This document shows positions 24,989 through 34,227 of a DNA stretch of 64,000 nt, piece after piece (the stretch's first letter is position 1; the number at the start of each line of letters is the position of its first letter). The translations under genes were made by a program, and so were the position numbers. The stretch comes from Terriglobus saanensis SP1PR4. Lineage in GTDB: Bacteria > Acidobacteriota > Terriglobia > Terriglobales > Acidobacteriaceae. The DNA lies in contig NC_014963.1 of the NCBI RefSeq assembly GCF_000179915.2, positions 4,526,001 through 4,590,000 of the forward strand, in the 5' to 3' direction. The notes beneath the pieces were generated by a model. That model saw only the letters and a program-made list of their open reading frames with translations. It searched no databases and was not told where the DNA came from.

Positions 24989-26344
24989 ATGAACGAGCTC
25001 AGGATCTCCCGTCGCAGTATGCTCCTTGGCGCTGGCGCAGCCGCAGCGTCCCTTGCACTTGAAACGCCTTTGGCTTCGGCAGAGGCCATGGGTCAATACA
25101 CGAACGGCGGCGCGGCCACGGAAGACCAGGCGCGCCGCATGGCGTGGTGGCATGCGGCGAAGTTTGGTATGTTTATCCACTTCGGTCTCTACTCCGCGCA
25201 TGCGCGTCACGAATGGGCGATGGAGGAAGAAGCGATCCCCGTTGTCCAATACCAGACCTACACGCAGATCTTTCATCCCAAGCCCGGAGCTCCGGCTGCC
25301 TGGGCAAAGCTGGCCAAGGCAGCAGGCATGAAGTACGTCGTGCTGACAACGAAGCACCACGAAGGTTTTTGCAACTGGGACACGAAGCTGACGAACTACA
25401 ACGCCGTGAATCTGGGGCCGAAGCGCGACATCATCCGCGAGTATGTCGAGGCCTGCCGTGCCGAAGGCTTGCACGTCGGCTTCTACTACTCGCTAATGGA
25501 CTGGCACCATCCCGACGGCGCGAAGTGCGCGACCGACGAGGCTGCGCGGAAACGCTTTGTGGACTACACCCACGGCCTGATCCGCGAGCTGCTGACGAAC
25601 TACGGCAAGATCGACGTACTTTGGTATGACGTGAACTGGCCGCTCGACGCGAAGGGCTGGGAGTCCGAGCGGATGAACAAGATGGTCTTCGAGCTACAAC
25701 CCGAGATCATCGTGAACAATCGCAACGACCTGCCTGGAGACTTCTCCACACCGGAGCAGAGGATCGTGGCAGAGAAGGGTGGCCGTCCGTGGGAAAGCTG
25801 TATGACGCTCAACGATAGCTGGGGTTACCAGGCAGCGGACGACAACTGGAAGTCTGCGCGCACGGTCATCCGCAACCTGATCACCTGCTCGCGCGACGGC
25901 GGTAATTATCTCCTGAACATCGGGCCGCGCGGTACGGATGGCTCCATTCCGGAAGAGTCCGTGCGCATTCTCACCGAGGTCGGCAAATGGATGCAGACCA
26001 GCGGCGACTGCATCTACCACAACCCCGACACGTGCCAGCCGCGCAGTTCGGAGTATGCCAGCTTTACACGGCGTGGTAATCAACTGCAGATGCACGTGCA
26101 CTTCTGGCCGGGGACAGATGTCTCCATTTCAGGCCTGAAGAACAAGGTGCTCTCCGCGAAGATTCTGAAGACCGGAGCCAATGTTACCGTCACGCAGGAT
26201 GGCTTCCGCACCCATCTCACAGGCCTGCCGGAGCATGCGCCGGATACGCCGGTGACAACGATTGTGCTGGAGTGTGATGGTGTTCCGATGCAGGATACGG
26301 ACTACGTGCGGCGAGAGAAACCACGTGCGGGCGTGGGGATTTAG
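24989..26344 (+). CDS. Tat-exported alpha-L-fucosidase (GH29)
   Basis: The 451-residue enzyme releases terminal L-fucose from glycans. The N-terminus has a twin-arginine signal (ISRRSMLLGAGAAAASLAL). GH29 features are WWHAAKFGMFIHFGLYS, KYVVLTTKHHEGFCNWDTK, FYYSLMDWHHP and the likely nucleophile Asp in IDVLWYDVNWP. A C-terminal beta-domain follows. It is followed on the opposite strand by an IS30 insertion. The length is typical for bacterial GH29. Confidence 0.92.
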   Translation: MNELRISRRSMLLGAGAAAASLALETPLASAEAMGQYTNGGAATEDQARRMAWWHAAKFGMFIHFGLYSAHARHEWAMEEEAIPVVQYQTYTQIFHPKPGAPAAWAKLAKAAGMKYVVLTTKHHEGFCNWDTKLTNYNAVNLGPKRDIIREYVEACRAEGLHVGFYYSLMDWHHPDGAKCATDEAARKRFVDYTHGLIRELLTNYGKIDVLWYDVNWPLDAKGWESERMNKMVFELQPEIIVNNRNDLPGDFSTPEQRIVAEKGGRPWESCMTLNDSWGYQAADDNWKSARTVIRNLITCSRDGGNYLLNIGPRGTDGSIPEESVRILTEVGKWMQTSGDCIYHNPDTCQPRSSEYASFTRRGNQLQMHVHFWPGTDVSISGLKNKVLSAKILKTGANVTVTQDGFRTHLTGLPEHAPDTPVTTIVLECDGVPMQDTDYVRREKPRAGVGI

Positions 26345-26354
26345 TCAGTCCGAC

Positions 26355-26389
26355 TCTCTTGTCATCCCGTAGCGTAGCGAAGGGATCTG
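26355..26389. repeat. Partial copy of dispersed repeat tail (inverted)
   Basis: The stretch CTTGTCATCCCGTAGCGTAG followed by CGAAGGGATCTG is the reverse complement of the repeat tail found at 45303-45339, 50856-50895 and 56636-56670 (GCAGATCCCTCCGCTACG...ACGGGATGACAA). It lies just before the IS30 left end. Confidence 0.7.
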
Positions 26390-26396
26390 GGTGGAT

Positions 26397-27476
26397 TCAG
26401 GATTCAAGTGCAACGTTTTTTACTTTATCTGGGTTTTGCCAGAAGTGTACGAAGTCGAAGTCACCTTGTGGTAGGAAGAGTTCAGCTGGGGCTTTGTTTC
26501 CGAGGGATTTTCTGATTCTTGCGTTGAGCTGCATGGCGATTTCGTCGAGTTGCTGCTGGGAGTAGACGCTGAGGTCCTGTCCCTTGGGGAGGTATTCGCG
26601 GACCAGGCCGTTGGTGTTTTCGTTGATGCCTCTTTCCCATGGGCTGTGGGGATGGGCGAAGTAGACCTTGACGCCAGACTTCTCTGTGAGGGTGCGGTGC
26701 TGGGCCATCTCCCTTCCCTGGTCGTAGGTGAGGGTGAGGCGCATGGGGCTCTGGAAGCGGTTGAGGATGGTGGCGAAGGCGTTGGCGGTGGTCTCGGCGC
26801 GACCGTCCTCGAGCTTGACCAGGGCGAGGAAGAGCGTGGTGCGCTCGACCAGGGTGCCGACGCGGGAGCGGTTCATCCTGCCCTTGATGAGGTCGCCCTC
26901 CCAGTGGCCGGGAACGAGACGCTCGTCCACCTCGGTGGGCCGCTCGTCGATCAGGGTCATGCCGTCCACGAAGGGCCGCTGGTGGCGGTTGGGATCGCGT
27001 GTGCCGCGCTGGGGACGCTTGCGTCGCAGAAGGCGCAGCAGCTCCGTGCGCAGCTCGCCGCGCGGCATGGCGTACAGCGCGGTGTAGATGGTCTCGTGCG
27101 AGATGCGCACAGGCTCGGGCATACGTGACAGTGTGGACGCGATCTGGAACGGACTCAAGCGTCTGCGAAGATGCACGCACATCTGGTCCCACAACGGCGT
27201 GCCCGGCACCAGCTTCCGCTCCACACGGGGCTTGCGATGGGCCTGCCGCGCCCGCTGTCCCGCCCGCCGCGCAACATAACCACCGTTGCCCCAGCGCCGG
27301 CTCTGCGCACTGCTCTCGGAAGGCCGCTTCCAGCCGTTGCGGCGCAGCTCCCGCGTCACCGTCGATCGCGAACGCTGCAGACCGGCGGCGATCGACGCTG
27401 GTCTCCAACCCATCTGAAGCTGACTCTGAATCACAACACGCTCAAAATCATCCAGCTGAACATAACAATTCCCCAT
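26397..27476 (-). CDS. IS30-family transposase
   Basis: The 359-residue transposase has an N-terminal HTH (FERVVIQSQLQMGWRPASIA, then GLQRSRSTVTRELRRN) and a DDE catalytic core: first Asp in PGHWEGDLIKG, second in LTYDQGREM, Glu in WERGINENTNGLVREY. The ATG at 27476 was preferred because the longer frame would start at a GTG inside the right inverted repeat. The frame is intact, so the IS is possibly active. Confidence 0.95.
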   Translation of the reverse strand: MGNCYVQLDDFERVVIQSQLQMGWRPASIAAGLQRSRSTVTRELRRNGWKRPSESSAQSRRWGNGGYVARRAGQRARQAHRKPRVERKLVPGTPLWDQMCVHLRRRLSPFQIASTLSRMPEPVRISHETIYTALYAMPRGELRTELLRLLRRKRPQRGTRDPNRHQRPFVDGMTLIDERPTEVDERLVPGHWEGDLIKGRMNRSRVGTLVERTTLFLALVKLEDGRAETTANAFATILNRFQSPMRLTLTYDQGREMAQHRTLTEKSGVKVYFAHPHSPWERGINENTNGLVREYLPKGQDLSVYSQQQLDEIAMQLNARIRKSLGNKAPAELFLPQGDFDFVHFWQNPDKVKNVALES

Positions 27477-27517
27477 ATACAACACTCCTATCCAGAAATG
27501 TTGCACTTGGAGTCTGA
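26397..27517 (-). mobile_element. IS30-family insertion sequence (about 1.12 kb)
   Basis: The element has one transposase gene flanked by imperfect inverted repeats. The left end begins TCAGGATTCAAGTGCAACGT (26397 on) and the right end, read inwards from 27517, begins TCAGACTCCAAGTGCAACAT. The two share 16 of the first 20 positions, including the block CAAGTGCAAC. The transposase stop codon TGA is formed by the outermost left bases. Target-site duplications could not be recognised with confidence. The insertion lies between convergent fucosidase and heme genes and disrupts neither. Confidence 0.85.
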
Positions 27518-27533
27518 CACCAGCCTGCTTTTC

Positions 27534-27593
27534 GGGGATAAGTTCATGGTGAACTTACCCCATTCTTTCGCAAAAGGCCGCGAAGGAATGGGG
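27534..27593. repeat. Two overlapping hairpins between IS30 and hemG
   Basis: The hairpin GGGG-A-TAAGTTCA / TGAACTTA-CCCC occupies 27534-27561. It shares its CCCC arm with a second hairpin at 27558-27593 (CCCCATTCTTTCGC facing GCGAAGGAATGGGG, one G-T pair). The second matches the core of the dispersed repeat family. Both cannot form together. They lie just past the hemG stop and may end heme-operon transcripts, though no T-run follows. Confidence 0.6.
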
Positions 27594-27602
27594 AGCCAAG
27601 CT

Positions 27603-28982
27603 CTAGGAAATCTGCCTTGCCGCCTCACGTCCATCGCGGATCAGATCCGGCAGACCCACTCCGCGATACGCATTCCCCAGCAGCGTGAGACCGGGCAAGA
27701 CGTTGAGGCGCTCGTTCAATCGCCGCATGCGATCCGCGTGCCCTACTTCGTACTGAGGCAGAGAAAGCGGCCAGCGGCGGACGATGGTCAAGGCCGCATC
27801 AGGAAGCTCGCAACCGAGCACATCGCCCAGCTGTTTCTTTGCAAGAGCGATGAGCCAGCCGTCGCTCTCCCCCTGCAGACGTTCACCCGCGTTGCCGCCA
27901 AAGAAGGCGCGCAGAGCGCGTCCATCCTCCGGAACGCGCCCGGCGTACTTTTGATCGCTGAAGGTCGCCGCGAGCAGATCGCTTCCTTCTTCACCCGGCG
28001 GAACCAGAAACCCAAAGCCCTGCGGGACACTGAAAGACTTCGCCTGTTCAGCGTTGAAGCCAAAACCAACGATTACTGCCGAACTCGCACCAATCGCCAG
28101 CAGCTGCGCAGCCTCTGCATCAACGGAAGCGAGGAGAGAACGCGTGCGATGCACCGGCGTGGCGAGGAAGATCGCGTCGAAGGTCTCGGACGCATCGCCT
28201 GCGCATATCTTCCAGAAATCCCCTTCGCGTTCGATCTTATCGACGCAGCTTTGCAGACGAATACTTTCTTCGGGCAGAGCGCTGGTCATTGCGTCGATCA
28301 ACGTACCCAGACCGCTGCGAAGCGTTGTGAAAATCGCCTTCGCATCTGGCCGGCTTCTTTCGCGCAGCCCAAGAATCAGTGATCCGTGCGTCCGCTCCAT
28401 CGCCAGAAACTGCGGCATCACCGACTGCGCACTCAGCCGTTCCACATCGCCGCCGAAGACGCCCGCGAGAAGCGGCGCGGCAATCGTACGCGTAACCTCT
28501 TCGCCAAAGTGGCGGCGAACGAAACTTGCCACACTCTCATCTTCGGCCATATGGCTCTCCGCGTAGTCCTTCAACTCCTGCGCGCGCTGCGGTTCTTGCT
28601 CGTACGCCGCAATCGCAGAAGGAGAGAAGAGCTTTGACTCGCGCAGAGCTTCGAGGTCTGTGGGCACCATCATGCGCATGCCGGACGGAATCGCATGCAA
28701 CGTACCATCGCGCAGGACGTACGTGACGCGTTCGGTATCGTTGGAGGGGATTAGATCTTCTTCGAGACCAAGCTCGATACAGAGTTCGCGTGCCCAAGGC
28801 TTCTCTGAAACCCAGCCATCCGGGCCGCACTCCATCACAAAGCCTTCTTCTCGCGTGGTCTCAATAATGCCGCCGAGACGCGTGGAAGCTTCGTAGAGGA
28901 TAAATGGGATCTTCCGCTGCGTCAGTTCGTAAGCTGCCGAAAGACCGGCTATGCCCCCACCAACAATCGCTACGCGGGCCAT
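27603..28982 (-). CDS. hemG: Protoporphyrinogen oxidase (HemG/HemY type)
   Basis: This 459-residue FAD enzyme oxidises (copro)protoporphyrinogen in heme synthesis. It shows the Rossmann dinucleotide motif VAIVGGGIAGLSAAYEL at the N-terminus, the ASTRLGGIIETTREEGFVME segment after it, and a C-terminal FAD-contact segment PGLTLLGNAYRGVGLPDLI. It belongs to the HemY-like oxygen-dependent family, so the hemG/hemY naming is a matter of convention. Its start codon shares a base with the hemH stop, making hemE-hemH-hemG a tightly coupled operon. Confidence 0.9.
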   Translation of the reverse strand: MARVAIVGGGIAGLSAAYELTQRKIPFILYEASTRLGGIIETTREEGFVMECGPDGWVSEKPWARELCIELGLEEDLIPSNDTERVTYVLRDGTLHAIPSGMRMMVPTDLEALRESKLFSPSAIAAYEQEPQRAQELKDYAESHMAEDESVASFVRRHFGEEVTRTIAAPLLAGVFGGDVERLSAQSVMPQFLAMERTHGSLILGLRERSRPDAKAIFTTLRSGLGTLIDAMTSALPEESIRLQSCVDKIEREGDFWKICAGDASETFDAIFLATPVHRTRSLLASVDAEAAQLLAIGASSAVIVGFGFNAEQAKSFSVPQGFGFLVPPGEEGSDLLAATFSDQKYAGRVPEDGRALRAFFGGNAGERLQGESDGWLIALAKKQLGDVLGCELPDAALTIVRRWPLSLPQYEVGHADRMRRLNERLNVLPGLTLLGNAYRGVGLPDLIRDGREAARQIS

Positions 28983-30097
28983 TAAGCGTTCGCCCCGGCT
29001 AGCTCTTCGATGGGCGCGAGCACTGTGAGAACTTCGACCTTGCTGCTTACTGCCGCTTGAGGCTTCTCAGCGGAGACACCGTGGAACACTAGATCTTCCA
29101 ACGCAGAAATGAGCGTAGGCGAATCGTTGAGGCTCTCAGCACGAGAGATCATAAGACCAAGCTCCTTTGCCGTCTGCTGGAAGGCGATATCGATGTCGTA
29201 GAGAATCTCGACGTGGTCGCAGAGAAATCCCACTGGCTGCAACACCACATGCTCGTAGCCCTCGGCCTTCAAAGACGCGAGCGTCTCTTCCACCGTCGGT
29301 CCGATCCACGGTCCTCCGCTCAGGCCCTGGCTCTGAAAGCTGAAGTACCAGTCGCGCTCGTTGAGAATATCCTGCAACTGCTTTGCAATAAGCTTTGCCG
29401 TGGCCTTGCACTCGATCGCGTAAGTGTCCGGCTGCGTGGCCAGCACCATGCCGTGATGCTCCACGGGCTTCACCGAAGCCTGGATGGTGCGGCAAGGGAC
29501 CGCGTGCGCCGTAAACAACACAGCGACTTTGCCACCAGCGGCCTGATACCGCACACGCTCCAGCGCAAAACGCATCTTCTCCGCAAATGCCCTCGCAAGC
29601 AGCGGATGCTCAGCCCACCCGGCAAGAAACTCCACCTGCATACTCTCGCCGACCGCATCCATCAGAGCGCGGCGATAGAGACCGACACTGGTGCGTGAGT
29701 TCTGCGGAGCGAGGCAGATGGCCGTGATCTTCTTCACGCCATCCTTCTGCATCTGCGTAACGGTGTCAGCGATAAACGGCTTCCAGTTCCGCATGCCGAC
29801 ATACACGCGCTGTTTCAACTTCTTCTCCAGCAAAGCAGCCTGCAATAGTGTCCAACGCGTGAGGTGCGGACCTTCCGCAGTCGGCTCCTCGCGCAGACCG
29901 ATCTCCGCATAACGATGCTGCAACTCTTCCACAACGTGCTGCGGTAGCCCGCGTCCGCCGGTGACGAGCTTGAGATACGCCGCCATCTCGCTCAGAACAT
30001 CGGGTGTCCCATGCGCAAGGAGAAGCACCGCGCTTTCGTTCACGCGCGCGGTCTTCTTTCCGACAAGCAGGCCGACGAGGAAGTAGAAGAGGTTCAT
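28982..30097 (-). CDS. hemH: Ferrochelatase
   Basis: The 371-residue enzyme inserts iron (or another metal) into the porphyrin. Family features seen are AVLLLAHGTPDVLSEM near the N-terminus, VYVGMRNWKPFIADTV, the conserved His in LFTAHAVPC, YFSFQSQGLSGGPWIGPTVE and a C-terminal PVGFLCDHVEILYDID metal-site segment. The start at 30097 was chosen because it overlaps the hemE stop as ATGA; an ATG 24 bases upstream is also open. It carries a hydrophobic N-terminal stretch (FYFLVGLLVG) not usual for ferrochelatases, possibly a weak membrane association. Confidence 0.9.
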   Translation of the reverse strand: MNLFYFLVGLLVGKKTARVNESAVLLLAHGTPDVLSEMAAYLKLVTGGRGLPQHVVEELQHRYAEIGLREEPTAEGPHLTRWTLLQAALLEKKLKQRVYVGMRNWKPFIADTVTQMQKDGVKKITAICLAPQNSRTSVGLYRRALMDAVGESMQVEFLAGWAEHPLLARAFAEKMRFALERVRYQAAGGKVAVLFTAHAVPCRTIQASVKPVEHHGMVLATQPDTYAIECKATAKLIAKQLQDILNERDWYFSFQSQGLSGGPWIGPTVEETLASLKAEGYEHVVLQPVGFLCDHVEILYDIDIAFQQTAKELGLMISRAESLNDSPTLISALEDLVFHGVSAEKPQAAVSSKVEVLTVLAPIEELAGANA

Positions 30098-31194
30098 CGC
30101 GCGCTCATCTCCCGCACCCATCGGGCCACGTTAATGACGTTCTCCACGGGCGTTCCCGGAACGATGCCGTGTCCGAGGTTGAAGATATGTCCGTTGCGAT
30201 TGCCTGCGGCATCAAGCACTTCCTTCACGCGCTGCTTCAGAAGAGCTTCCGGAGCAAAGAGAGCGATGGGATCGAGGTTCCCTTGCACCGCGCATCCGCT
30301 GCCGGCGAGCTTCCAGCCTTCGTCGAGAGGAACGCGCCAGTCGAGACCAAGAACATCCGCGCCCGTCTCACGCATCGTCTTCAGCAACGATGCCGTATCC
30401 ACGCCGAAGTAAATCACTGGGACACCGAGGGCCTGCACACGCTGAACAAGTTCTTTCGTGATGGGAAGAACAAACTGCCGATAGTCGCTGACAGACAGAG
30501 CACCGGCCCAGCTATCGAAGATCTGGATGACATCTGCGCCCGCTTCTACCTGCTGCTGCGCGTACTCCACCAGCACGGAGATGAGCTTCTGCATGAGCAG
30601 CTGCCAGGCAGCGCCATTCGAGTACATCAGCTTCTTCGTCTCAATATAGTTACGGGACGAAGCGCCTTCGATCATGTAGCTGGCCAGCGTGAAGGGTGCG
30701 CCGATAAAGCCGATGATGCCAAGTTGGTCGCCGTCTTCGCGTGGAGCGCTAAAGTGCGCAGCCACCTTCTCAATCGCGCGCGCCACGTAGCTCAGCTCTT
30801 CCGCGCGGTCGGTACGGAGAGCCTGCACCTGCTCCAGTGTGCGAATCGGTGCGTGCACCACGGGGCCTTCACCGTTCACAAACTCAAAGTCCAACCCCAT
30901 CGGCGTAAAGGGCAGCAGCAGATCGGCGAAGATGATCGCAGCGTCCACGCCAAGGTGCTCCGCTGCGGTGATGGTCACCTCGGATGCAACCTCAGGGTTG
31001 CGGCAGATCTCCAGCAGAGAGTGATGCTTGCGCACGGCCATGTACTCCGGCATGTAGCGCCCGGCCTGGCGTAAGAACCACACCGGCGTACGGTCCACGG
31101 GTTGGCGCAGACAGGCGCGCACAAAGCGGCTGCCGCCCGCGGCGATCTCTTCCTGCGCGGCCTTGCGGCCAAGTTCAAGCGGTGTCATCGACAT
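30094..31194 (-). CDS. hemE: Uroporphyrinogen decarboxylase
   Basis: This 366-residue enzyme converts uroporphyrinogen III to coproporphyrinogen III. It contains the signature RTPVWFLRQAGRYMPEY and the active-site region DAAIIFADLLLP. Other conserved segments are FIGAPFTLASYMIEG, IQIFDSWAGALS and the C-terminal NLGHGIVPGTPVENV. The ATG at 31194 removes a non-conserved extension. It is the first gene of hemE-hemH-hemG and starts 4 bp after the yggX stop, so all four may be cotranscribed. Confidence 0.95.
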   Translation of the reverse strand: MSMTPLELGRKAAQEEIAAGGSRFVRACLRQPVDRTPVWFLRQAGRYMPEYMAVRKHHSLLEICRNPEVASEVTITAAEHLGVDAAIIFADLLLPFTPMGLDFEFVNGEGPVVHAPIRTLEQVQALRTDRAEELSYVARAIEKVAAHFSAPREDGDQLGIIGFIGAPFTLASYMIEGASSRNYIETKKLMYSNGAAWQLLMQKLISVLVEYAQQQVEAGADVIQIFDSWAGALSVSDYRQFVLPITKELVQRVQALGVPVIYFGVDTASLLKTMRETGADVLGLDWRVPLDEGWKLAGSGCAVQGNLDPIALFAPEALLKQRVKEVLDAAGNRNGHIFNLGHGIVPGTPVENVINVARWVREMSAR

Positions 31195-31198
31195 GGAA

Positions 31199-31471
31199 TT
31201 ATGCCGTCGGCGCCACGAACTCCTTGGGCACATCGCCGCCAGAGCCGTAGAAAAAGTCATTCATCTGCTCGACCAGGAACTCCTGTGCCTGTGGCGTCCA
31301 GGGCTGAAGCCGGTACTCATTCAGCAGCATCTTCTGGCGCTCAATCCACTCACCCCAGGCCTTCTTGGAGACCGTCTTGTAGATCTTCTGGCCGAAGTCC
31401 GAATCGAACGGAGGCTCGTCCAGGCCTTCCATCTCCTGCTTGTACTTTGCGCAAAACACCATGTTCGCCAT
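31199..31471 (-). CDS. yggX: Probable Fe(2+)-trafficking protein (YggX family)
   Basis: The 90-residue protein begins ANMVFCAKYKQEMEGLDEPP and contains KKAWGEWIERQKMLLNEYRL, matching the YggX/oxidative-damage-protection family, including the single conserved Cys near the N-terminus. It protects Fe-S clusters and handles labile iron. Location directly before hemE suggests coordinated iron use. Confidence 0.9.
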   Translation of the reverse strand: MANMVFCAKYKQEMEGLDEPPFDSDFGQKIYKTVSKKAWGEWIERQKMLLNEYRLQPWTPQAQEFLVEQMNDFFYGSGGDVPKEFVAPTA

Positions 31472-31535
31472 TGCTGAACTCCTGTCTCTCGATTGTATAA
31501 GTTACGAACAATGGGAACGCGCGGTGGAAACCGAC

Positions 31536-34217
31536 CTAGCGGCGCTTGCCTTTGCCTTTTGGCTTTTTCTTGGGCTTTCCGCTGCGGTCGGGGGAAGAAT
31601 GGCGCGGCGAAGCGGCTTTTCGCGCCACCTTCTCTTTTTTGACCAGGGTCTTGCTGCGGAAGGGCCGCTTCTTCTCCACTGGAACTTCCTCGTCTGTCGG
31701 AGGAAGAATCGCGAACTGCAGTTTGCGCTGCGAACGGTCGATGCGATCCAGCAGGACGCGCACCTTCATCCCCAGCCGGTAACATCTGCCTGTGTGTTCG
31801 CCGCAGATCTCGCGTTGCTGCTCGCGGAAGGTGTAGCGGTCGTCAGTGAGCGTATGCAGAGGTACAAGGCCTTCTACATAAAGATCATGCAGTTCGACAA
31901 ATAGACCGTACTTCGTCGCGGAAAGAATCATCGCGTCGAAGTCTTCGCCCACGCGATCCTGCATGAACTTGATCTTCTTCCACTCGATCAACTCGCGCTC
32001 CGCATCGGCGGCGCGGCGTTCGCTCTCACTGGTCTCCTGCGCGATGGCCGCGATCTCGTTGAGCGGAACCGGCGGCTCAAGTTCCGTATGACGCGTCTGA
32101 GGAGGCGTCACGTCAGACTCCGCCGTGCCTTCGGGGTCTGCGCCTTCATGCAAAAGCGTCTTGAGAATGCGATGCACGATCAGATCCGGGTATCGCCGAA
32201 TCGGCGATGTGAAGTGGGTATACGCGGGCGCAGCCAGGGCAAAGTGGCCTTCGTTCTTCTCCGAATAACGCGCTTGCTTGAGTGAACGCAGCATGAGGTA
32301 CGCCAGGATGCGCTCCTCTGGCTTTCCCGCAATCTTCTCTGTCAGCCGCTGGTACATCTGCGGCGTGACATTGATCTGCTCCACGATCTCATGCGTCGGC
32401 GCGCGCCGCACACCGGATTGCCCCCGAGCACCGCGTCTCTGCTGCTCGCGGCGGTCGCCCTTCATCTGGATCTTCTTCACCGGCAGATTACCGACGCCGA
32501 GCGTGTACCCAAATCCTGCGGCGGTATCTTCAAACTCCACAATGCGCTTGGGGTCTGGCATCTCGTGAATACGGTAGATGCCCGGCACACCCTGCGACTC
32601 GATCCATCGCGCCACGCACTCATTCGCGCAAAGCATGAACTCTTCAATCAACCGGTTAGACCACGCGCGCCCCGAACGGACGATCCCCGTCATCGCGCCG
32701 AGCGCATCGAACTGGATCACCGGCTCCGGCAGATCGAAATCAATCGAACCGCGCCGCTTGCGCTTCCCGTTCAGCTTGAGCGCAAGACCATACATGCGAT
32801 CAAACTCCGGCACGAACTCCATGTACTCTTCAAGCGCCGCAGGATCGCCGTCGAGCACGCGCTGCACGTTGGTGTAGGTCATGCGGCGCGCAGAGCGGAT
32901 GATGCCCTCGCAGACGCGGTATCCGAGCACCTCGCCACGCGCGTCGATCTGCATGATGCACGAGAGTACGAGACGATCTTCATCGGGGCGTAGAGAGCAT
33001 TCGCCCGTCGACAGCTCCTGCGGCAGCATGGGAATGGCACGATCAGGGAAATAGACACTGTTACCGCGCAGACGCGCTTCCAGATCGAGCGCCGTTCCGG
33101 GCAACACATACTCAGCCACATCGGCGATGTGCACCTGCAGCTCATACGTTCCATCCGGAAGGTCGCGCACCATCACGGCGTCGTCAAAGTCCTTCGCCGT
33201 CTCGCCGTCGATGGTGACGATCGGCAGACCACGGAAATCTTCCCGCTCCGTAACCTCGTCATCGCGTAGCGAAGCAACGTTATAGGAGGCGCGATCCTTC
33301 GCCTCCGCAAGAACCTCTGCGGGAAACGTATGCGGCAGATGGTGCTTGCGAATCACAATCTCTACATCGACACCGAAGGCGTCGGCATCGCCCAGCACTT
33401 CAATGATGCGCCCCTTCGCCGGACGCGCAACACCCGGAAAGTCCGTGATCTCCACATCGACTGCAAGGCCGTCCATCTCTTCCGCAGTAAGCACCTCGCC
33501 TATGGGAAGAGCGCGCTGCTGGGCGCGAGCCTCGTCGCCCAGGACGCGGTCCGTGCTCACACCGGCACGCACAACCTCCGCCCCAGGAGGAATCAGCACC
33601 GGCTGCGACATGCGCTCGTCCAGTGGCTTCACATAATTTCCACGCAGAAGAGGATCGCCATAGCGCCCGCCGCGCGCAACATGAAAGATGCCGACGACGG
33701 TAGGGTTCTTGCGTGTCAGCACGCGAACGATGCGGCCAGACCTGCGGCCGTCGTGCGTCGGTGGAGCCTCGTCCACCAGGACTTCGTCGCCCTGCATCGC
33801 ACTGTTCAATTCGTTAGGAGGAATAAAGAGATCGCCGCCACTGTCTTTCGTGCGCACGAAGCCAAAACCGTCGCGATGGAGATCGAGCTTTCCCGCCACA
33901 AGGTTTTCGCGCGTCGCGGAACGTCCGCGCAGAGCAGCGTCACCACGGCGTCCCGTATCGCTCTTTACGCGTTCCGTAGCTGCGTCGGGAAGCGACCACA
34001 TGTCGCGGTCCACCTTCACCAGCGCGCCACGCGCCGTCATCCGCGCCAGTTGTTCCAGAAGAAGACGTCGCTCGCGTCCGCCGCCCATGCCCAGTTCGCG
34101 CACCAGCTGCTTATAACCGGCTCGCCCACCGGGGGCCCGTTGGACGTGGCGCAAAACATCGCGGTCGGTATGCGGATAAGGATGGCCAGACACACAAGCA
34201 GAATACGCTGCGCGCAT
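31536..34217 (-). CDS. rnr: Ribonuclease R
   Basis: The ~893-residue processive 3'-5' exoribonuclease contains in order: an N-terminal winged-helix region (about 20-80), cold-shock domains, an RNB catalytic domain (VTIDGETAKDFDDAVMVRDL with the metal-binding Asp cluster; YTHFTSPIRRYPDLIVHR) and an S1 domain (DAMILSATKYGLFVELHD). It ends in a Lys/Arg-rich tail. The start is uncertain: ATG at 34217 or 34229, or GTG at 34194. The upstream neighbour starts divergently at 34228, so the two promoters must overlap coding sequence. The basic tail is commonly seen in RNase R. Confidence 0.92.
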   Translation of the reverse strand: MRAAYSACVSGHPYPHTDRDVLRHVQRAPGGRAGYKQLVRELGMGGGRERRLLLEQLARMTARGALVKVDRDMWSLPDAATERVKSDTGRRGDAALRGRSATRENLVAGKLDLHRDGFGFVRTKDSGGDLFIPPNELNSAMQGDEVLVDEAPPTHDGRRSGRIVRVLTRKNPTVVGIFHVARGGRYGDPLLRGNYVKPLDERMSQPVLIPPGAEVVRAGVSTDRVLGDEARAQQRALPIGEVLTAEEMDGLAVDVEITDFPGVARPAKGRIIEVLGDADAFGVDVEIVIRKHHLPHTFPAEVLAEAKDRASYNVASLRDDEVTEREDFRGLPIVTIDGETAKDFDDAVMVRDLPDGTYELQVHIADVAEYVLPGTALDLEARLRGNSVYFPDRAIPMLPQELSTGECSLRPDEDRLVLSCIMQIDARGEVLGYRVCEGIIRSARRMTYTNVQRVLDGDPAALEEYMEFVPEFDRMYGLALKLNGKRKRRGSIDFDLPEPVIQFDALGAMTGIVRSGRAWSNRLIEEFMLCANECVARWIESQGVPGIYRIHEMPDPKRIVEFEDTAAGFGYTLGVGNLPVKKIQMKGDRREQQRRGARGQSGVRRAPTHEIVEQINVTPQMYQRLTEKIAGKPEERILAYLMLRSLKQARYSEKNEGHFALAAPAYTHFTSPIRRYPDLIVHRILKTLLHEGADPEGTAESDVTPPQTRHTELEPPVPLNEIAAIAQETSESERRAADAERELIEWKKIKFMQDRVGEDFDAMILSATKYGLFVELHDLYVEGLVPLHTLTDDRYTFREQQREICGEHTGRCYRLGMKVRVLLDRIDRSQRKLQFAILPPTDEEVPVEKKRPFRSKTLVKKEKVARKAASPRHSSPDRSGKPKKKPKGKGKRR

Positions 34218-34227
34218 CAAACTTCGC

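Noticed and set aside
27171-28382. 403-codon plus-strand frame across the IS30 end and hemG
   Set aside because: It runs antisense to a confirmed transposase and protoporphyrinogen oxidase and shows no family motif.
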